A stretch of 64,000 nucleotides of DNA from Micromonospora inositola (GCF_900090285.1 NZ_LT607754.1:3374001-3438000); one strand, 5' to 3'. Counted from the stretch's first letter, positions 18,248 to 27,144 are shown. Numbers and translations: made by a program. The notes: generated by a model not told the origin, from the sequence alone.

Positions 18248-19151
18248 CCTCGCCGAACTGGTCCGGGCACCGGCCGCGCTCTCCGTACCCGGGGATGTGC
18301 TGGCGGGCGCGGCGGCGGCCGGCGTCCTGGACCGCCGGACGCCGGCGCTGGCCGGGGCGTCGGTGCTGCTCTACTGGGCCGGCATGGCGGCCAACGACTG
18401 GGCCGACCGCCGCCTGGACGCGGTGGAGCGGCCGGAGCGGCCGATTCCCTCCGGCCGAGTGAGCCCGCCGGCCGCGCTCGGGCTCGCCGCCGGCCTCACC
18501 GCCGCCGGGCTCGCCCTGGCCACCGCCGCCGGGGGCCGGCGGGCGGCGGCCGTCGCGGTGCCGCTCGCCACCACCATCTGGGGGTACGACCTGCTGGCCA
18601 AGAACACCGCGGCCGGCCCCGCCGTGATGGCCGCCTGCCGCGGCCTGGACGTGCTCCTCGGCGCCGCCTCCGCCGGGCCGGGCCGTGCTCCGGCCGCCGG
18701 CCGCGCCGGCGCCTCGGCGTCGCGTGGTTGCGGGTCACCGTCTGCGGGTAGGCGCCTGGCCAGGGCGCTGCCGGCGGCGCTGACCGTGGCCGCGCACACC
18801 TGGACGGTCACCGCGCTCTCCCGGCGCGAGGTCGGCGGGGCCGACCGGCGGCTGCCCCGGGCCACCCTCGCCGGCACGGCGCTGGTGGCGGCCACCGCCC
18901 TGGGCCGGGCCGACCCGGTCCCGGTCGCGCTCGCCGCCGGCTACGCCACCCGGTACGGCGCCGCCCAGGCCCGGGTGCTGGCCGACCCGTCGCCCGGTCG
19001 GGTCCGGACCGCCGTGACCGCCGGCATCACCGGCCTGCCCGCGTTGCAGGGCGCGCTGACCGCCCGGGCCGGCGCCCGACTGCTCGGCCTGGCCGTCGCG
19101 GCCGCCGCCCCGCTCGGCCGCCGCCTCGCCCGGTTGGTGTCGCCGACATGA
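18231..19151 (+). CDS. eboC: UbiA-type membrane prenyltransferase (EboC-like)
   Basis: A 306-residue membrane protein with about eight helices. Both prenyl-diphosphate motifs of UbiA enzymes are present: NDWADRRLD...RPERPIPSG at residues 55-75 and GYDLLAKNT...CRGLDVLLGA at 119-145. The CRGLD motif is characteristic of the EboC/SCO6762-like branch. It should move a polyprenyl chain onto an acceptor at the inner membrane face. GGGGAGG precedes the ATG and the gene overlaps the cyclase by 17 bases, so the acceptor may be the cyclase product. A basic stretch rich in Ala, Gly and Ser (about 146-172) between helices is unusual. Confidence 0.88.
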   Translation: MASLADLAELVRAPAALSVPGDVLAGAAAAGVLDRRTPALAGASVLLYWAGMAANDWADRRLDAVERPERPIPSGRVSPPAALGLAAGLTAAGLALATAAGGRRAAAVAVPLATTIWGYDLLAKNTAAGPAVMAACRGLDVLLGAASAGPGRAPAAGRAGASASRGCGSPSAGRRLARALPAALTVAAHTWTVTALSRREVGGADRRLPRATLAGTALVAATALGRADPVPVALAAGYATRYGAAQARVLADPSPGRVRTAVTAGITGLPALQGALTARAGARLLGLAVAAAAPLGRRLARLVSPT

Positions 19152-20068
19152 CCGGGCGGGCGGCATCGGGTGCGGCCGGGGCGGCCCACGCTCCGCTTCG
19201 CCCGACCGCGCTGCGGTTCGGCTACGGCACCAACGGGTTCGCCAACCACCGGCTGCTCGACGCGCTGGCGGTCATCGCCGACCTCGGCTACCAGGGGGTG
19301 GCGCTCACCCTGGACCACGACCACCTGGACCCGTTCGCGCCCGGGCTGGCCCGCCGGGTCGCCGCCGTGCACCGCCGGCTGGCCGCGCTCGGCCTGGCCA
19401 CGGTGGTCGAGACCGGGGCCCGCTACCTGCTCGACCCGTGGCACAAGCACGCGCCGACGCTGCTGCACGACGACCCGGCCCGGCGGGTCGACTTCCTGCG
19501 CCGGGCGGTACGGATCGGGGCTGACCTGGGCGCCGAGGCGGTCTCCTGCTGGGCCGGGGTACGCCCGCCGGCGGTGCCGGCCGCCGTCGCGTGGGACCGG
19601 CTGGTGGCCGGCTGCGCCACCGTCTGCGCCGAGGCGGCGGCGGCGGGTGTGCCGCTCGGCTTCGAGCCCGAGCCGGGAATGCTGGTCGAGGACATCGCCG
19701 GCTGGCGGCGGCTGCGGGCCGCGCTCGGCGCGCCACCCGGCTTCGGCATCACCCTCGACATCGGACACTGCCGCTGCCTGGAGCCGACACCGGTGCCGGA
19801 CTGCGTGGCGGCGGTCGCCGACCACCTGGTCAACGTGCAGATCGACGACATGCGCCGGGGCGTGCACGAGCACCTGGAGTTCGGCACCGGCGAGATCGAC
19901 TTCCCGCCGGTGCTACGCGCCCTCGCCGACGCCGGCTACCGCGGCCTGGTGGCGGTGGAACTGCCCCGGCACTCGCACGCCGCGCCGACCGTCGCCGCCG
20001 GCTCGATCGAGTTCCTGCACGCCGTCGCCCGGACGGCCGAGAAGGGCGGCGGCGCACCACGTACCTGA
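19148..20068 (+). CDS. Sugar-phosphate isomerase/epimerase-like TIM barrel in the ebo-type operon
   Basis: A 306-residue xylose-isomerase-like barrel. Metal-ligand candidates are the Glu in GFEPEPG, Asp and His in TLDIGH, the His residues near VHEHLEF and the Glu in VAVELPRHS, which is the usual Glu-Asp/His-Glu pattern. It starts on ATGA shared with the prenyltransferase. The EPEPG motif recurs in the EboE-like gene of the same operon (GFEPEPGCIVES), suggesting distant paralogy. It probably isomerises or dehydrates a sugar or cyclitol intermediate. Confidence 0.85.
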   Translation: MTGRAASGAAGAAHAPLRPTALRFGYGTNGFANHRLLDALAVIADLGYQGVALTLDHDHLDPFAPGLARRVAAVHRRLAALGLATVVETGARYLLDPWHKHAPTLLHDDPARRVDFLRRAVRIGADLGAEAVSCWAGVRPPAVPAAVAWDRLVAGCATVCAEAAAAGVPLGFEPEPGMLVEDIAGWRRLRAALGAPPGFGITLDIGHCRCLEPTPVPDCVAAVADHLVNVQIDDMRRGVHEHLEFGTGEIDFPPVLRALADAGYRGLVAVELPRHSHAAPTVAAGSIEFLHAVARTAEKGGGAPRT

Positions 20069-20081
20069 GAGGGGAGACGGC

Positions 20082-20705
20082 ATGACACCCGACCGACTGC
20101 GCGCCGCGCTGCGGGGCGTACCCGATCAACGGTGGCTGGACGCGGCGCTGCGCCGCGTCGCGACCGAACCCGCGGCGGTCGCCCGGCTCTTCCCCGCCGC
20201 CGCGCGGCGCTGCGGGCGGGGGCCGCTGCCCGACCCGCCCGGCTGGACCGTCGACGAGGCCGCCCGGGTGCTGCTGCTCACCGCCCTCCCCGCCGACCAC
20301 GCGGCGACGACGGCCGAGACCCTCTACCGGCACGGCGACGCGGCCGAGAAGCGGGCCGTGCTGCGGGCGCTGCCGCTGCTGCCGATCGGCGCGGCCTGCG
20401 TACCGCTGCTGCACGACGCCATCCGCACCAACGACACCCGGCTGGTCGCCGCCGCCCTCGGCCCGTACGCCCGGCACCTGGAGCAGGCGGCCTGGCGGCA
20501 GGCGGTGCTCAAGTGCGTCTTCACCGGCGTACCGCTGGCGGTCGTGGACGACCTCGGCGGCCGGGCCGACGGGGAGCTGGCGGCGATGCTGGCCGCGCTG
20601 GCCGCCGAGCGGCACGCGGCCGGCCGCACCATGCCCGCCGACGCCACCGACCTGCTCGACCGGCTCGGCGCCGGCTCGGACCTGACCACCGCCAGGGAGG
20701 CGTGA
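20082..20705 (+). CDS. eboA: EboA-domain protein
   Basis: A 207-residue, helix-rich soluble protein. The run LPLLPIGAACVPLLHDAIRTND and AALGPYARHLEQAAWRQAVLKCVFTGVPL are the conserved core of EboA as I know it. No catalytic motif is visible. GAGAGGGGAG precedes the ATG, and its stop overlaps the next start (TGATG). EboA has no established biochemical function; in other bacteria it always occurs with EboB-F, which is the main ground for the name here. Confidence 0.85.
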   Translation: MTPDRLRAALRGVPDQRWLDAALRRVATEPAAVARLFPAAARRCGRGPLPDPPGWTVDEAARVLLLTALPADHAATTAETLYRHGDAAEKRAVLRALPLLPIGAACVPLLHDAIRTNDTRLVAAALGPYARHLEQAAWRQAVLKCVFTGVPLAVVDDLGGRADGELAAMLAALAAERHAAGRTMPADATDLLDRLGAGSDLTTAREA

Positions 20706-21556
20706 TGCGCATCTTCGACCCGCACATCCACATGACCTCACGGACCACCGACGACTACGAGCGGATGGCCGCCGCCGGGGTGCGCGCGGTGGTGGAGCCG
20801 GCGTTCTGGCTGGGCCAGCCGCGCACCAGCGCCGCCACGTTCGTCGACTACTTCGACTCGCTGATCGGCTGGGAGCCGTTCCGGGCCGGGCAGTTCGGCG
20901 TCCGGCACCACGCCACCGTCGCGCTGAACCCCAAGGAGGCCAACGACCCGCGCTGTCACGCGGTGCTCGACCTGCTCCCGCGCTACCTGGACAAGGACGG
21001 CGTGGTGGCGGTCGGTGAGATCGGCTACGACTCGATGACCCCGGCCGAGGACGCCGCGTTCGCCGGCCAGCTCGCCCTGGCCGTCGCCCACGACCTGCCC
21101 GCCCTGGTGCACACCCCGCACCGGGACAAGGCGCGGGGCGTCGAGCGGAGCCTCGCGGTGGTCGCCGAGTCGGGCATCGAGCCCGGGCGGGTGCTGGTCG
21201 ACCACCTCAACGAGGTCACCGTGAAGCTGGTCCGGGACACCGGTTGCTGGCTGGGCTTCTCCATCTACCCGGACACCAAGATGACGCCGCCGCGGATGGT
21301 CGAGCTGCTGCGGACGTACGGGACCGAGCGGATGCTGGTCAACTCGGCGGCCGACTGGGGGCGCTCCGACCCGCTGCTCACCCGGGCCACCGGCGAGGCG
21401 ATGCTGCTCGCCGGCTTCACCGACGACGACGTCGACCGGGTGCTGTGGCGCAACCCGGTGGAGTTCTACGGGCAGTCCGGCCGGCTCGACCTCAGTGACC
21501 TGGACGCGCCCGCCCCCACCTTCGCCGGCAACTCCATCCTGCGCGGGGGCGAGTGA
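20705..21556 (+). CDS. eboB: TatD-family metal-dependent hydrolase (EboB-like)
   Basis: A 283-residue amidohydrolase-like barrel. The metal-binding start FDPHIHM gives D5, H7 and H9. VGEIGYD supplies the Glu, LVHTPHRDK the His, and VDHLNE and NSAADWG complete the set. It starts on the A of the eboA stop and its own stop overlaps eboE, so translation is chained. The substrate is unknown; in ebo clusters it would hydrolyse a pathway intermediate. Confidence 0.9.
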   Translation: MRIFDPHIHMTSRTTDDYERMAAAGVRAVVEPAFWLGQPRTSAATFVDYFDSLIGWEPFRAGQFGVRHHATVALNPKEANDPRCHAVLDLLPRYLDKDGVVAVGEIGYDSMTPAEDAAFAGQLALAVAHDLPALVHTPHRDKARGVERSLAVVAESGIEPGRVLVDHLNEVTVKLVRDTGCWLGFSIYPDTKMTPPRMVELLRTYGTERMLVNSAADWGRSDPLLTRATGEAMLLAGFTDDDVDRVLWRNPVEFYGQSGRLDLSDLDAPAPTFAGNSILRGGE

Positions 21557-22749
21557 TGCGGCTCCGGCACGCCGACGGCAGCACCGTCCACCTCGGCTAC
21601 TGCACGAACGTCCATCCGGCGGAGGACCTGACCGGCATCCTCGGCCAGCTCGACCGCTACGCCGTGCCGGTCCGCCGAGCCCTCGACGCCGACCTGCTCG
21701 GCCTCGGGCTCTGGCTGGCCGCCCCGGTCGCCGCCGAGCTGGCCGCCGACCCTGCGCTGCGCCGGCGGCTGCGGGCCGAGCTGACCGTACGCGGGCTGGA
21801 GGTGGTCACCCTCAACGGCTTCCCGTACGCGTCGTTCCAGGCGCCCGTGGTCAAGGGCGCCGTCTACCACCCGGACTGGACCACCGGCGACCGGCTGGCG
21901 TACACCCTGCACCTGGCCCGGGTACTGGCCGACCTGCTCCCCGACGACGCGGCCCGGGGCTCGGTCTCCACCCTGCCGCTGGCCTGGCGGGAGCCGTGGG
22001 ACGCCGACCGCGCGGCGGCGGCCCGGCGGCGGCTCGGGGAACTGGCCACCGGGCTCTCCGCGGTCGAGCGGGAGACCGGCCGGCCGATCCGGGTCGGCTT
22101 CGAACCGGAACCGGGGTGCATTGTGGAGTCCACGGGACAGGCGGGCGCGGTATTGTCAGCCATGGATACCGGCCGGCTCGGGGTCTGCCTCGACCTGGCG
22201 CACCTGGCGTGCGCCTGGGAGGAGCCGGTCGAGGCGCTGGCCCGGCTGGAGTCGGCCGGGCTGCCGGTGGTCAAGGTGCAGGTCTCCGCCGCCGTCGAGG
22301 CCGCCGACCCGGGCGACTCGGCCGAGACGCTGCGCCGCTGGGTCGAGCCCCGCTTCCTGCACCAGACCCGGGCCGCCGGCTGCGCCTCCGCCGCCGACCC
22401 GGCCGACCCGGCGTACGCGGCCGACGACCTGGACGCCGCCCTCGACGCGCGGCTGCCCGGGCCGTGGCGGGTGCACTACCACGTGCCGCTGCACGCGCCG
22501 CCCGAGCCGCCGCTGACCTCCACCCTGCCGGTGCTGCGGGCCGCCCTCGCCGGGCTGTTCGCCGGGCCGACCGCCGGCTGCGACCACCTCGACGTCGAGA
22601 CGTACACCTGGGGGGTGCTGCCGGCGGCGCGGCGGCCGCGCACCGACGCGGAGCTGGCCGCCGGGATCGCTGCCGAGTTGGCCTTCGCCCGCGACGAGCT
22701 GGTCGCCGTCGGCCTCGCCGCCCCGGCCGGAACGGGGGTGGGGCGGTGA
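21556..22749 (+). CDS. eboE: EboE: TIM-barrel metabolite-traffic protein
   Basis: A 397-residue xylose-isomerase-like barrel. The hallmark YCTNVHPAEDL (residues 15-25) and LNGFPYASFQAPVVKGAVYHPDWT are typical of EboE. Likely metal or catalytic residues are in GFEPEPG, CLDLAHLA, QVSAAVE and DVETYTW. ATG 21556 follows a GTG at 21553 that is equally usable; both overlap the eboB stop. Its own stop overlaps the eboF GTG. Annotated elsewhere as a metabolite traffic protein; the reaction is unknown. Confidence 0.9.
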   Translation: MRLRHADGSTVHLGYCTNVHPAEDLTGILGQLDRYAVPVRRALDADLLGLGLWLAAPVAAELAADPALRRRLRAELTVRGLEVVTLNGFPYASFQAPVVKGAVYHPDWTTGDRLAYTLHLARVLADLLPDDAARGSVSTLPLAWREPWDADRAAAARRRLGELATGLSAVERETGRPIRVGFEPEPGCIVESTGQAGAVLSAMDTGRLGVCLDLAHLACAWEEPVEALARLESAGLPVVKVQVSAAVEAADPGDSAETLRRWVEPRFLHQTRAAGCASAADPADPAYAADDLDAALDARLPGPWRVHYHVPLHAPPEPPLTSTLPVLRAALAGLFAGPTAGCDHLDVETYTWGVLPAARRPRTDAELAAGIAAELAFARDELVAVGLAAPAGTGVGR

Positions 22750-24140
22750 GCAAGCGGCTGGTGGTGCTGGACGTGGTCGGGCTGACCCCGCGCCTGCTGG
22801 CGCACATGCCCCGGCTGCGCGCGGTGGCCGAGGCCGGCTTCGCCGCCGAGCTGGGCACCGTGCTGCCCGCCGTCACCTGCTCGGTCCAGTCCACCTTCCT
22901 CACCGGCGAGCCGCCCTCCGGGCACGGGATCGTCGGCAACGGCTGGTACTTCCGGGACCTCGGCGAGGTGCTGCTATGGCGGCAGCACCACGCGCTGGTC
23001 GGCGGGGAGAAGCTCTGGCAGGCGGCCCGCCGGGTCGAGCCCGGGTACACGGTGGCGAACGTCTGCTGGTGGTATGCGATGGGCGCCGACGTGGACTGGA
23101 CGGTCACCCCCCGCCCGGTCTACCACGCCGACGGCCGCAAGGAGCCGGACTGCTGGACCGACCCGCCGGAGCTGCACGACGTGCTCACCGACGCGCTCGG
23201 CACCTTCCCGCTCTTCACCTACTGGGGGCCGGGGGCAGGGCTGCCCTCGTCCCGGTGGATCTGCCGGGCCGCCGAGCGGATCCTGGCCGACCAGGCGCCC
23301 GACCTGACCCTGGTCTACGTGCCGCACCTGGACTACGACCTGCAACGCTTCGGCCCGAACTCGCCGCGCGCCGCCGCGGCGGCGGCCGAGCTGGACGCGG
23401 TGCTCGCCCCGCTGCTGGACGCCGCCCGGGCGAGGGACGCCACGGTGGTGGCGCTGTCGGAGTACGGCATCACCGACGTCTCCCGGCCGGTGGACGTCAA
23501 CCGGCTGCTGCGCGCCGAGGGACTGCTGCGGGTCTACACCCAGGCCGGCATGGAGTACCTCGACCCGTGGACGTCCCGGGCCTTCGCGGTCGCCGACCAC
23601 CAGGTGGCGCACGTCTACGTCCGGGACCCGGCCGACGTGCCTGCGGTGGCGAAGCTCTGCGCCGGGCTGCCCGGGGTGGCCGAGGTGCTCGACGCCGACG
23701 GCCAGGCCGGGTACGCGCTGGACCACGCCCGCTCCGGCGAGCTGGTGCTGGTGGCCGAGCCGGACGCCTGGTTCACCTACTACTACTGGCTCGACGACGC
23801 CCGCGCACCCGACTTCGCCCGGCTGGTCGAGATCCACCGCAAGCCCGGGTACGACCCCGCCGAGCTCTTCTTCGACCCGGCCGCCCCGGGCGCGGCGAAG
23901 CGCCGGGCCGGGGTCGCGCTGGCCCGCAAGAAGCTCGGCATGCGCTACCTGATGAGCGTGGTCGGGCTGGACGCCGGCGCCCGGGCGGTCCGCGGCTCGC
24001 ACGGCCGGCTGTCCGCCGACCCGGCGGACGGGCCGGTGCTGCTCTGCTCGGACCCGTCCTCCGCCCGGGACCGGCTGGCCGCGACCGACGTGAAGGCGCT
24101 GCTGCTCCAGCTCGCCGGACTGGCCCGGGAGGCGCCATGA
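22746..24140 (+). CDS. eboF: EboF: alkaline-phosphatase-superfamily phosphodiesterase/pyrophosphatase
   Basis: A 464-residue protein of the type I phosphodiesterase/nucleotide pyrophosphatase family. Metal and nucleophile candidates: D in VVLDVVGLT, T in PAVTCSVQST (nucleophile position), D/H in YVPHLDYDLQRFG, E in SEYGIT and H in VADHQVAHV. No signal peptide is visible, so it should be cytoplasmic, unlike most phosphatases of this fold. GTG start overlapping eboE (GTGA). It probably removes a phosphate or cleaves a phosphodiester from a pathway intermediate. Confidence 0.9.
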   Translation: MSKRLVVLDVVGLTPRLLAHMPRLRAVAEAGFAAELGTVLPAVTCSVQSTFLTGEPPSGHGIVGNGWYFRDLGEVLLWRQHHALVGGEKLWQAARRVEPGYTVANVCWWYAMGADVDWTVTPRPVYHADGRKEPDCWTDPPELHDVLTDALGTFPLFTYWGPGAGLPSSRWICRAAERILADQAPDLTLVYVPHLDYDLQRFGPNSPRAAAAAAELDAVLAPLLDAARARDATVVALSEYGITDVSRPVDVNRLLRAEGLLRVYTQAGMEYLDPWTSRAFAVADHQVAHVYVRDPADVPAVAKLCAGLPGVAEVLDADGQAGYALDHARSGELVLVAEPDAWFTYYYWLDDARAPDFARLVEIHRKPGYDPAELFFDPAAPGAAKRRAGVALARKKLGMRYLMSVVGLDAGARAVRGSHGRLSADPADGPVLLCSDPSSARDRLAATDVKALLLQLAGLAREAP

Positions 24141-25204
24141 CCATGACCGTCGTACCGACCGACCCGACCCTGCTGCGGGCGCGCTTCGACGCGGAACTCG
24201 CGGCGTTCCTGCACCAGCAGGGGCCGGGCCGGTCGGACGGCGTTCCGGGGGCCGTTCACGCCGTCCTGCACCGGTTCGTCCTGGCCGGAGGCAAGCGGCT
24301 GCGGCCCCTGTTCTGCTACTGGGGTTGGCGGGGCTTCGGCGGCCCGGACGCGCCACCCATCGTGGGCGCGGCGGCGGCGCTGGAGCTGTTCCACGCCTTC
24401 GCGCTGATCCACGACGACATTCTGGACGGCAGCGACCGCCGGCGCGGCCAGCCCACGGTGCACCGGCACTTCGCCGACCTGCACGCCCGGTCGTCCGGGC
24501 GGGGCGACCCCGAGGCGTACGGGCGGCACGCCGCCCTGCTCTGCGGGAACCTCTGCGTCGCCTGGTCGCAGGAGATGTTCCACGGCTGCGGGCTGGGCGC
24601 CGAGCAGCTCCGCCGGGGGTATGCGGTCTTCGCGCTGATGCGCGCCGAGGTGATCGCGGGGGAGTACCTGGACCTGGTCTCGGCCGTCGGGGACGGCTCG
24701 GTGGCGACCGCGTTGACCGTGATCCGGATGAAGACCGCCCGGTACACGGTGACCCGGCCGCTGCAGATCGGCGCGGCTCTGGCCGGCGCGGATCCGGCCG
24801 CGGTGGCCGCCCTCGCGGAGTTCGGCGACCCACTGGGGGACGCCTTCCAGCTCCGCGACGACCTGCTCGGGGTCTTCGGCGACCCGGCGGTCACCGGCAA
24901 GTCCACGGTGGACGACCTGCGTGAGGGCAAGCCCACGGTGCTGATGGCGTTGGCGCGGGTTGCCGCCGACCGGGCCGGGTCGGCACGGCTGCGGGCCCTC
25001 TTCGGTAATCCGGCGCTGGACGCGGCGGGCGCGGCCGAGCTGCGCGAGCTCATCGAGGACTCCGGGGCCCGGGAGCAGGTGGAGCGGATGATCCGGGTAC
25101 GCGCGAAGCAGGCGCGGGCCGCGCTGGACCGGCAGTCGCTGGCGGAGCCGGCGCGGTCGGCGCTCGCGGACCTGGCGGCCCGCGCGGTGTACCGCCGGCA
25201 CTGA
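24137..25204 (+). CDS. Polyprenyl diphosphate synthase of the ebo-type operon
   Basis: A 355-residue all-trans isoprenyl diphosphate synthase. The first Asp-rich motif is DDILD (93-97). The second is DDLLG (241-245) followed by VFGD, a form common in actinobacterial geranylgeranyl/farnesyl synthases. GGKRLRP near 51-57 binds isopentenyl diphosphate. It starts on ATGA shared with eboF, so it belongs to the operon and most simply supplies the chain to the UbiA enzyme. Chain length cannot be settled by eye; Phe88 lies five residues before the first motif, which favours short chains (C15-C20). Confidence 0.92.
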   Translation: MTMTVVPTDPTLLRARFDAELAAFLHQQGPGRSDGVPGAVHAVLHRFVLAGGKRLRPLFCYWGWRGFGGPDAPPIVGAAAALELFHAFALIHDDILDGSDRRRGQPTVHRHFADLHARSSGRGDPEAYGRHAALLCGNLCVAWSQEMFHGCGLGAEQLRRGYAVFALMRAEVIAGEYLDLVSAVGDGSVATALTVIRMKTARYTVTRPLQIGAALAGADPAAVAALAEFGDPLGDAFQLRDDLLGVFGDPAVTGKSTVDDLREGKPTVLMALARVAADRAGSARLRALFGNPALDAAGAAELRELIEDSGAREQVERMIRVRAKQARAALDRQSLAEPARSALADLAARAVYRRH

Positions 25205-25293
25205 CCGCTCGGTGCGGACCGTGCCTCCGAGGGCCGACACGCCGCCCGTTCCCGATCCACGGGTGCGCCGGTCCCGGGACCGGCCGGCTGCCG

Positions 25294-25306
25294 TACCTTG
25301 GGCCGC
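25294..25306 (+). promoter_or_regulatory. Putative leaderless promoter of the decayed histidine kinase
   Basis: TACCTT (25294-25299) ends 7 bases before ATG 25307, with no Shine-Dalgarno sequence. The geometry matches the other leaderless candidates in this window. Confidence 0.4.
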
Positions 25307-25879
25307 ATGGGACGCCTCGCGCAGTGGCGCCGGATCGTCCGGGCGCACCCGACGCTCGCCGACGCGCTGCTGGCCGCGGTGCTGTTCCTGCTCGGCGCGG
25401 CGGCGGTGCTCACCCTCGACGTGCCGTGGCTGGACGCGGCCGTCGTGGTGCTGCTGCTCTGGTTCGGCGCCGCGGTCGCCCTGAGCAGGACCGACGCGCC
25501 CACCGAGCCGGCGCCCAGCCTCAACCGGCTCGACGCCCTGGTGGAGGGGCTCGGCACCGGGCGGCCGGTGCGCTGGACCGTCGCCGGGCAGCCCCGGCCG
25601 CTGCCCGGCGCCGTCGACGTGGCGGCGTACCGGATCATCGAGGAGTCCCTGACCAACGCGCAGAAGCACGCCGCGGGCGCGGCCGTCGCGGTCCGCCTGC
25701 GCTACGACCCCGAGGGCGTCACCATCGAGGTACGCGACGACGGCCCGCCCCGCCCGGAGGCGGTCGGCATGCGCGAGCGGGCCGAGACCGTCGGCGGCGC
25801 CTTCTCCGCCGGGCCGCGTCCGGGTGGCGGCTGGCTGGTGCGGGCCGAACTGCCCGCCCCCGAGGAGGAGGCCGAATGA
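25307..25879 (+). pseudogene. Sensor histidine kinase with its phosphoacceptor region deleted
   Basis: The reading frame is intact (190 residues) but the gene looks internally deleted. Two N-terminal helices (about 20-60) run almost directly into a C-terminal GHKL ATPase domain with N box [20 protein letters not shown] and [11 protein letters not shown]. NarL-type kinases have a DHp domain with the phosphorylated His between these parts (a RELHD-type motif); none is here. The next frame is a truncated response regulator. I read the pair as the relic of a two-component system; a retained ATP-binding role is possible but less likely. Confidence 0.7.
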
Positions 25880-25938
25880 CCGTCCAGCTGCTGCTGGTGC
25901 CGGGCCCTTCCCCGACGGTCTCCGTCGACCTAGAGTGA
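25876..25938 (+). pseudogene. Response-regulator start, truncated after about eight residues
   Basis: An ATG overlaps the kinase stop (ATGA) and opens MTVQLLLV, exactly how NarL-type response regulators begin, but the sequence then runs into [12 protein letters not shown] and a stop at 25936-25938 instead of the receiver Asp pair. The rest of the receiver and the DNA-binding domain are missing. Confidence 0.5.
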
Positions 25939-25965
25939 GGGCGGCGACCGCGAGGTGGCCGGTGA

Positions 25966-25991
25966 CCCGACGGGAGGCGCAACCCGTCGGG
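25966..25991 (+). terminator. Hairpin after the decayed two-component genes
   Basis: CCCGACGGG and CCCGTCGGG pair perfectly (9 bp) around an 8-base loop, 110 bases before the isomerase gene. It may end transcription coming from the ebo operon. Confidence 0.6.
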
Positions 25992-26099
25992 CCCAGGCGC
26001 GGACCCGCGCCCACCGGTCCTCCGTCGAGGCCGCCCGCACCCGGTCGCCCTCGCCCCGGTCCGCTACGGAATCCCCCACCACGACAGGGGAGAAGGACA

Positions 26100-27110
26100 A
26101 TGGCGCGACCCATCACGCTCTTCACCGGCCAGTGGGCCGACCTTCCGTTCGACGAGGTCTGCCGGCTCGCCGCCGAGTGGGGTTACGACGGCCTGGAGAT
26201 CGCCTGCTGGGGCGACCACTTCGAGGTCGACAAGGCCCTCGCCGACGAGTCGTACGTCGACCGGAAGCTGACCACCCTCGCCAAGCACAACCTGCAGGTC
26301 TTCGCCATCTCCAACCATCTGGTCGGGCAGGCGGTCTGCGACCACCCGATCGACGAGCGGCACCAGGACATCCTGCCGGCGCGGATCTGGGGCGACGGCG
26401 AGCCCGAGGGGGTACGCCGGCGCGCCGCCGAGGAGATCAAGGACACCGCCCGCGCGGCGGCGAAGCTGGGCGTCAAGACGGTGGTCGGCTTCACCGGCTC
26501 GTCGATCTGGCACACCCTGGCGATGTTCCCGCCGGTGCCCCCGGCCATGATCGAACGCGGCTACCAGGACTTCGCCGACCGGTGGAACCCGATCCTCGAC
26601 GTCTTCGACGAGGTGGGGGTCCGCTTCGCCCACGAGGTGCACCCCAGCGAGATCGCGTACGACTACTGGACCACCAAGCGGGCCCTGGAGGCGATCGGCC
26701 ACCGCCCGGCGTTCGGGTTGAACTGGGATCCGTCGCACTTCGTCTGGCAGGAGCTGGACCCGGTCAACTTCATCTTCGACTTCGCCGACCGGATCTACCA
26801 CGTCGACTGCAAGGACGCGAAGGTCCGTACCGGCGACGGCCGGCGCGGCCGGCTCTCCTCCCACCTGCCCTGGGCGGACCTGCGCCGCGGCTGGGACTTC
26901 GTCTCCACCGGCCACGGGGACGTGCCCTGGGAGGACTGCTTCCGGGCGTTGAACGCCATCGGGTACACCGGCCCGATCTCGATCGAGTGGGAGGACGCCG
27001 GCATGGACCGGCTGGTCGGCGCGCCGGAGGCGCTCCAGTTCGTCCGCCGGCTCGCCTTCGACGCCCCGGCGGCCGCCTTCGACGCCGCCTTCAGCAGCAA
27101 CCGGGACTGA
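26100..27110 (+). CDS. Sugar phosphate isomerase/epimerase (xylose-isomerase-like TIM barrel)
   Basis: A 336-residue barrel. Candidate metal ligands: E in [15 protein letters not shown] and H in [12 protein letters not shown] in [10 protein letters not shown] and E in SIEWEDAG. No signal peptide. GGGGAGAAGGA lies just before the ATG. A hairpin separates it from the ebo operon, so it may have its own transcript. Close relatives often neighbour Gfo/Idh dehydrogenases and ThuA proteins in pathways that oxidise glycosides to 3-keto sugars, and both kinds occur in this window. Confidence 0.9.
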   Translation: MARPITLFTGQWADLPFDEVCRLAAEWGYDGLEIACWGDHFEVDKALADESYVDRKLTTLAKHNLQVFAISNHLVGQAVCDHPIDERHQDILPARIWGDGEPEGVRRRAAEEIKDTARAAAKLGVKTVVGFTGSSIWHTLAMFPPVPPAMIERGYQDFADRWNPILDVFDEVGVRFAHEVHPSEIAYDYWTTKRALEAIGHRPAFGLNWDPSHFVWQELDPVNFIFDFADRIYHVDCKDAKVRTGDGRRGRLSSHLPWADLRRGWDFVSTGHGDVPWEDCFRALNAIGYTGPISIEWEDAGMDRLVGAPEALQFVRRLAFDAPAAAFDAAFSSNRD

Positions 27111-27119
27111 CCCACGCCG

Positions 27120-27144
27120 CCGGGGCCGGCGCCGCCGGCCCCGG
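27120..27144 (+). terminator. Terminator of the isomerase gene
   Basis: CCGGGGCCGGC and GCCGGCCCCGG (11 perfect pairs) enclose a 3-base loop, 9 bases after the stop. Confidence 0.7.

Noticed and set aside
17087..25204. A hopanoid or carotenoid gene cluster
   Set aside because: A polyprenyl synthase and UbiA enzyme are present, but there is no squalene/hopene cyclase, phytoene synthase or desaturase in the operon; the EboA/E/F genes fit an ebo cluster better.
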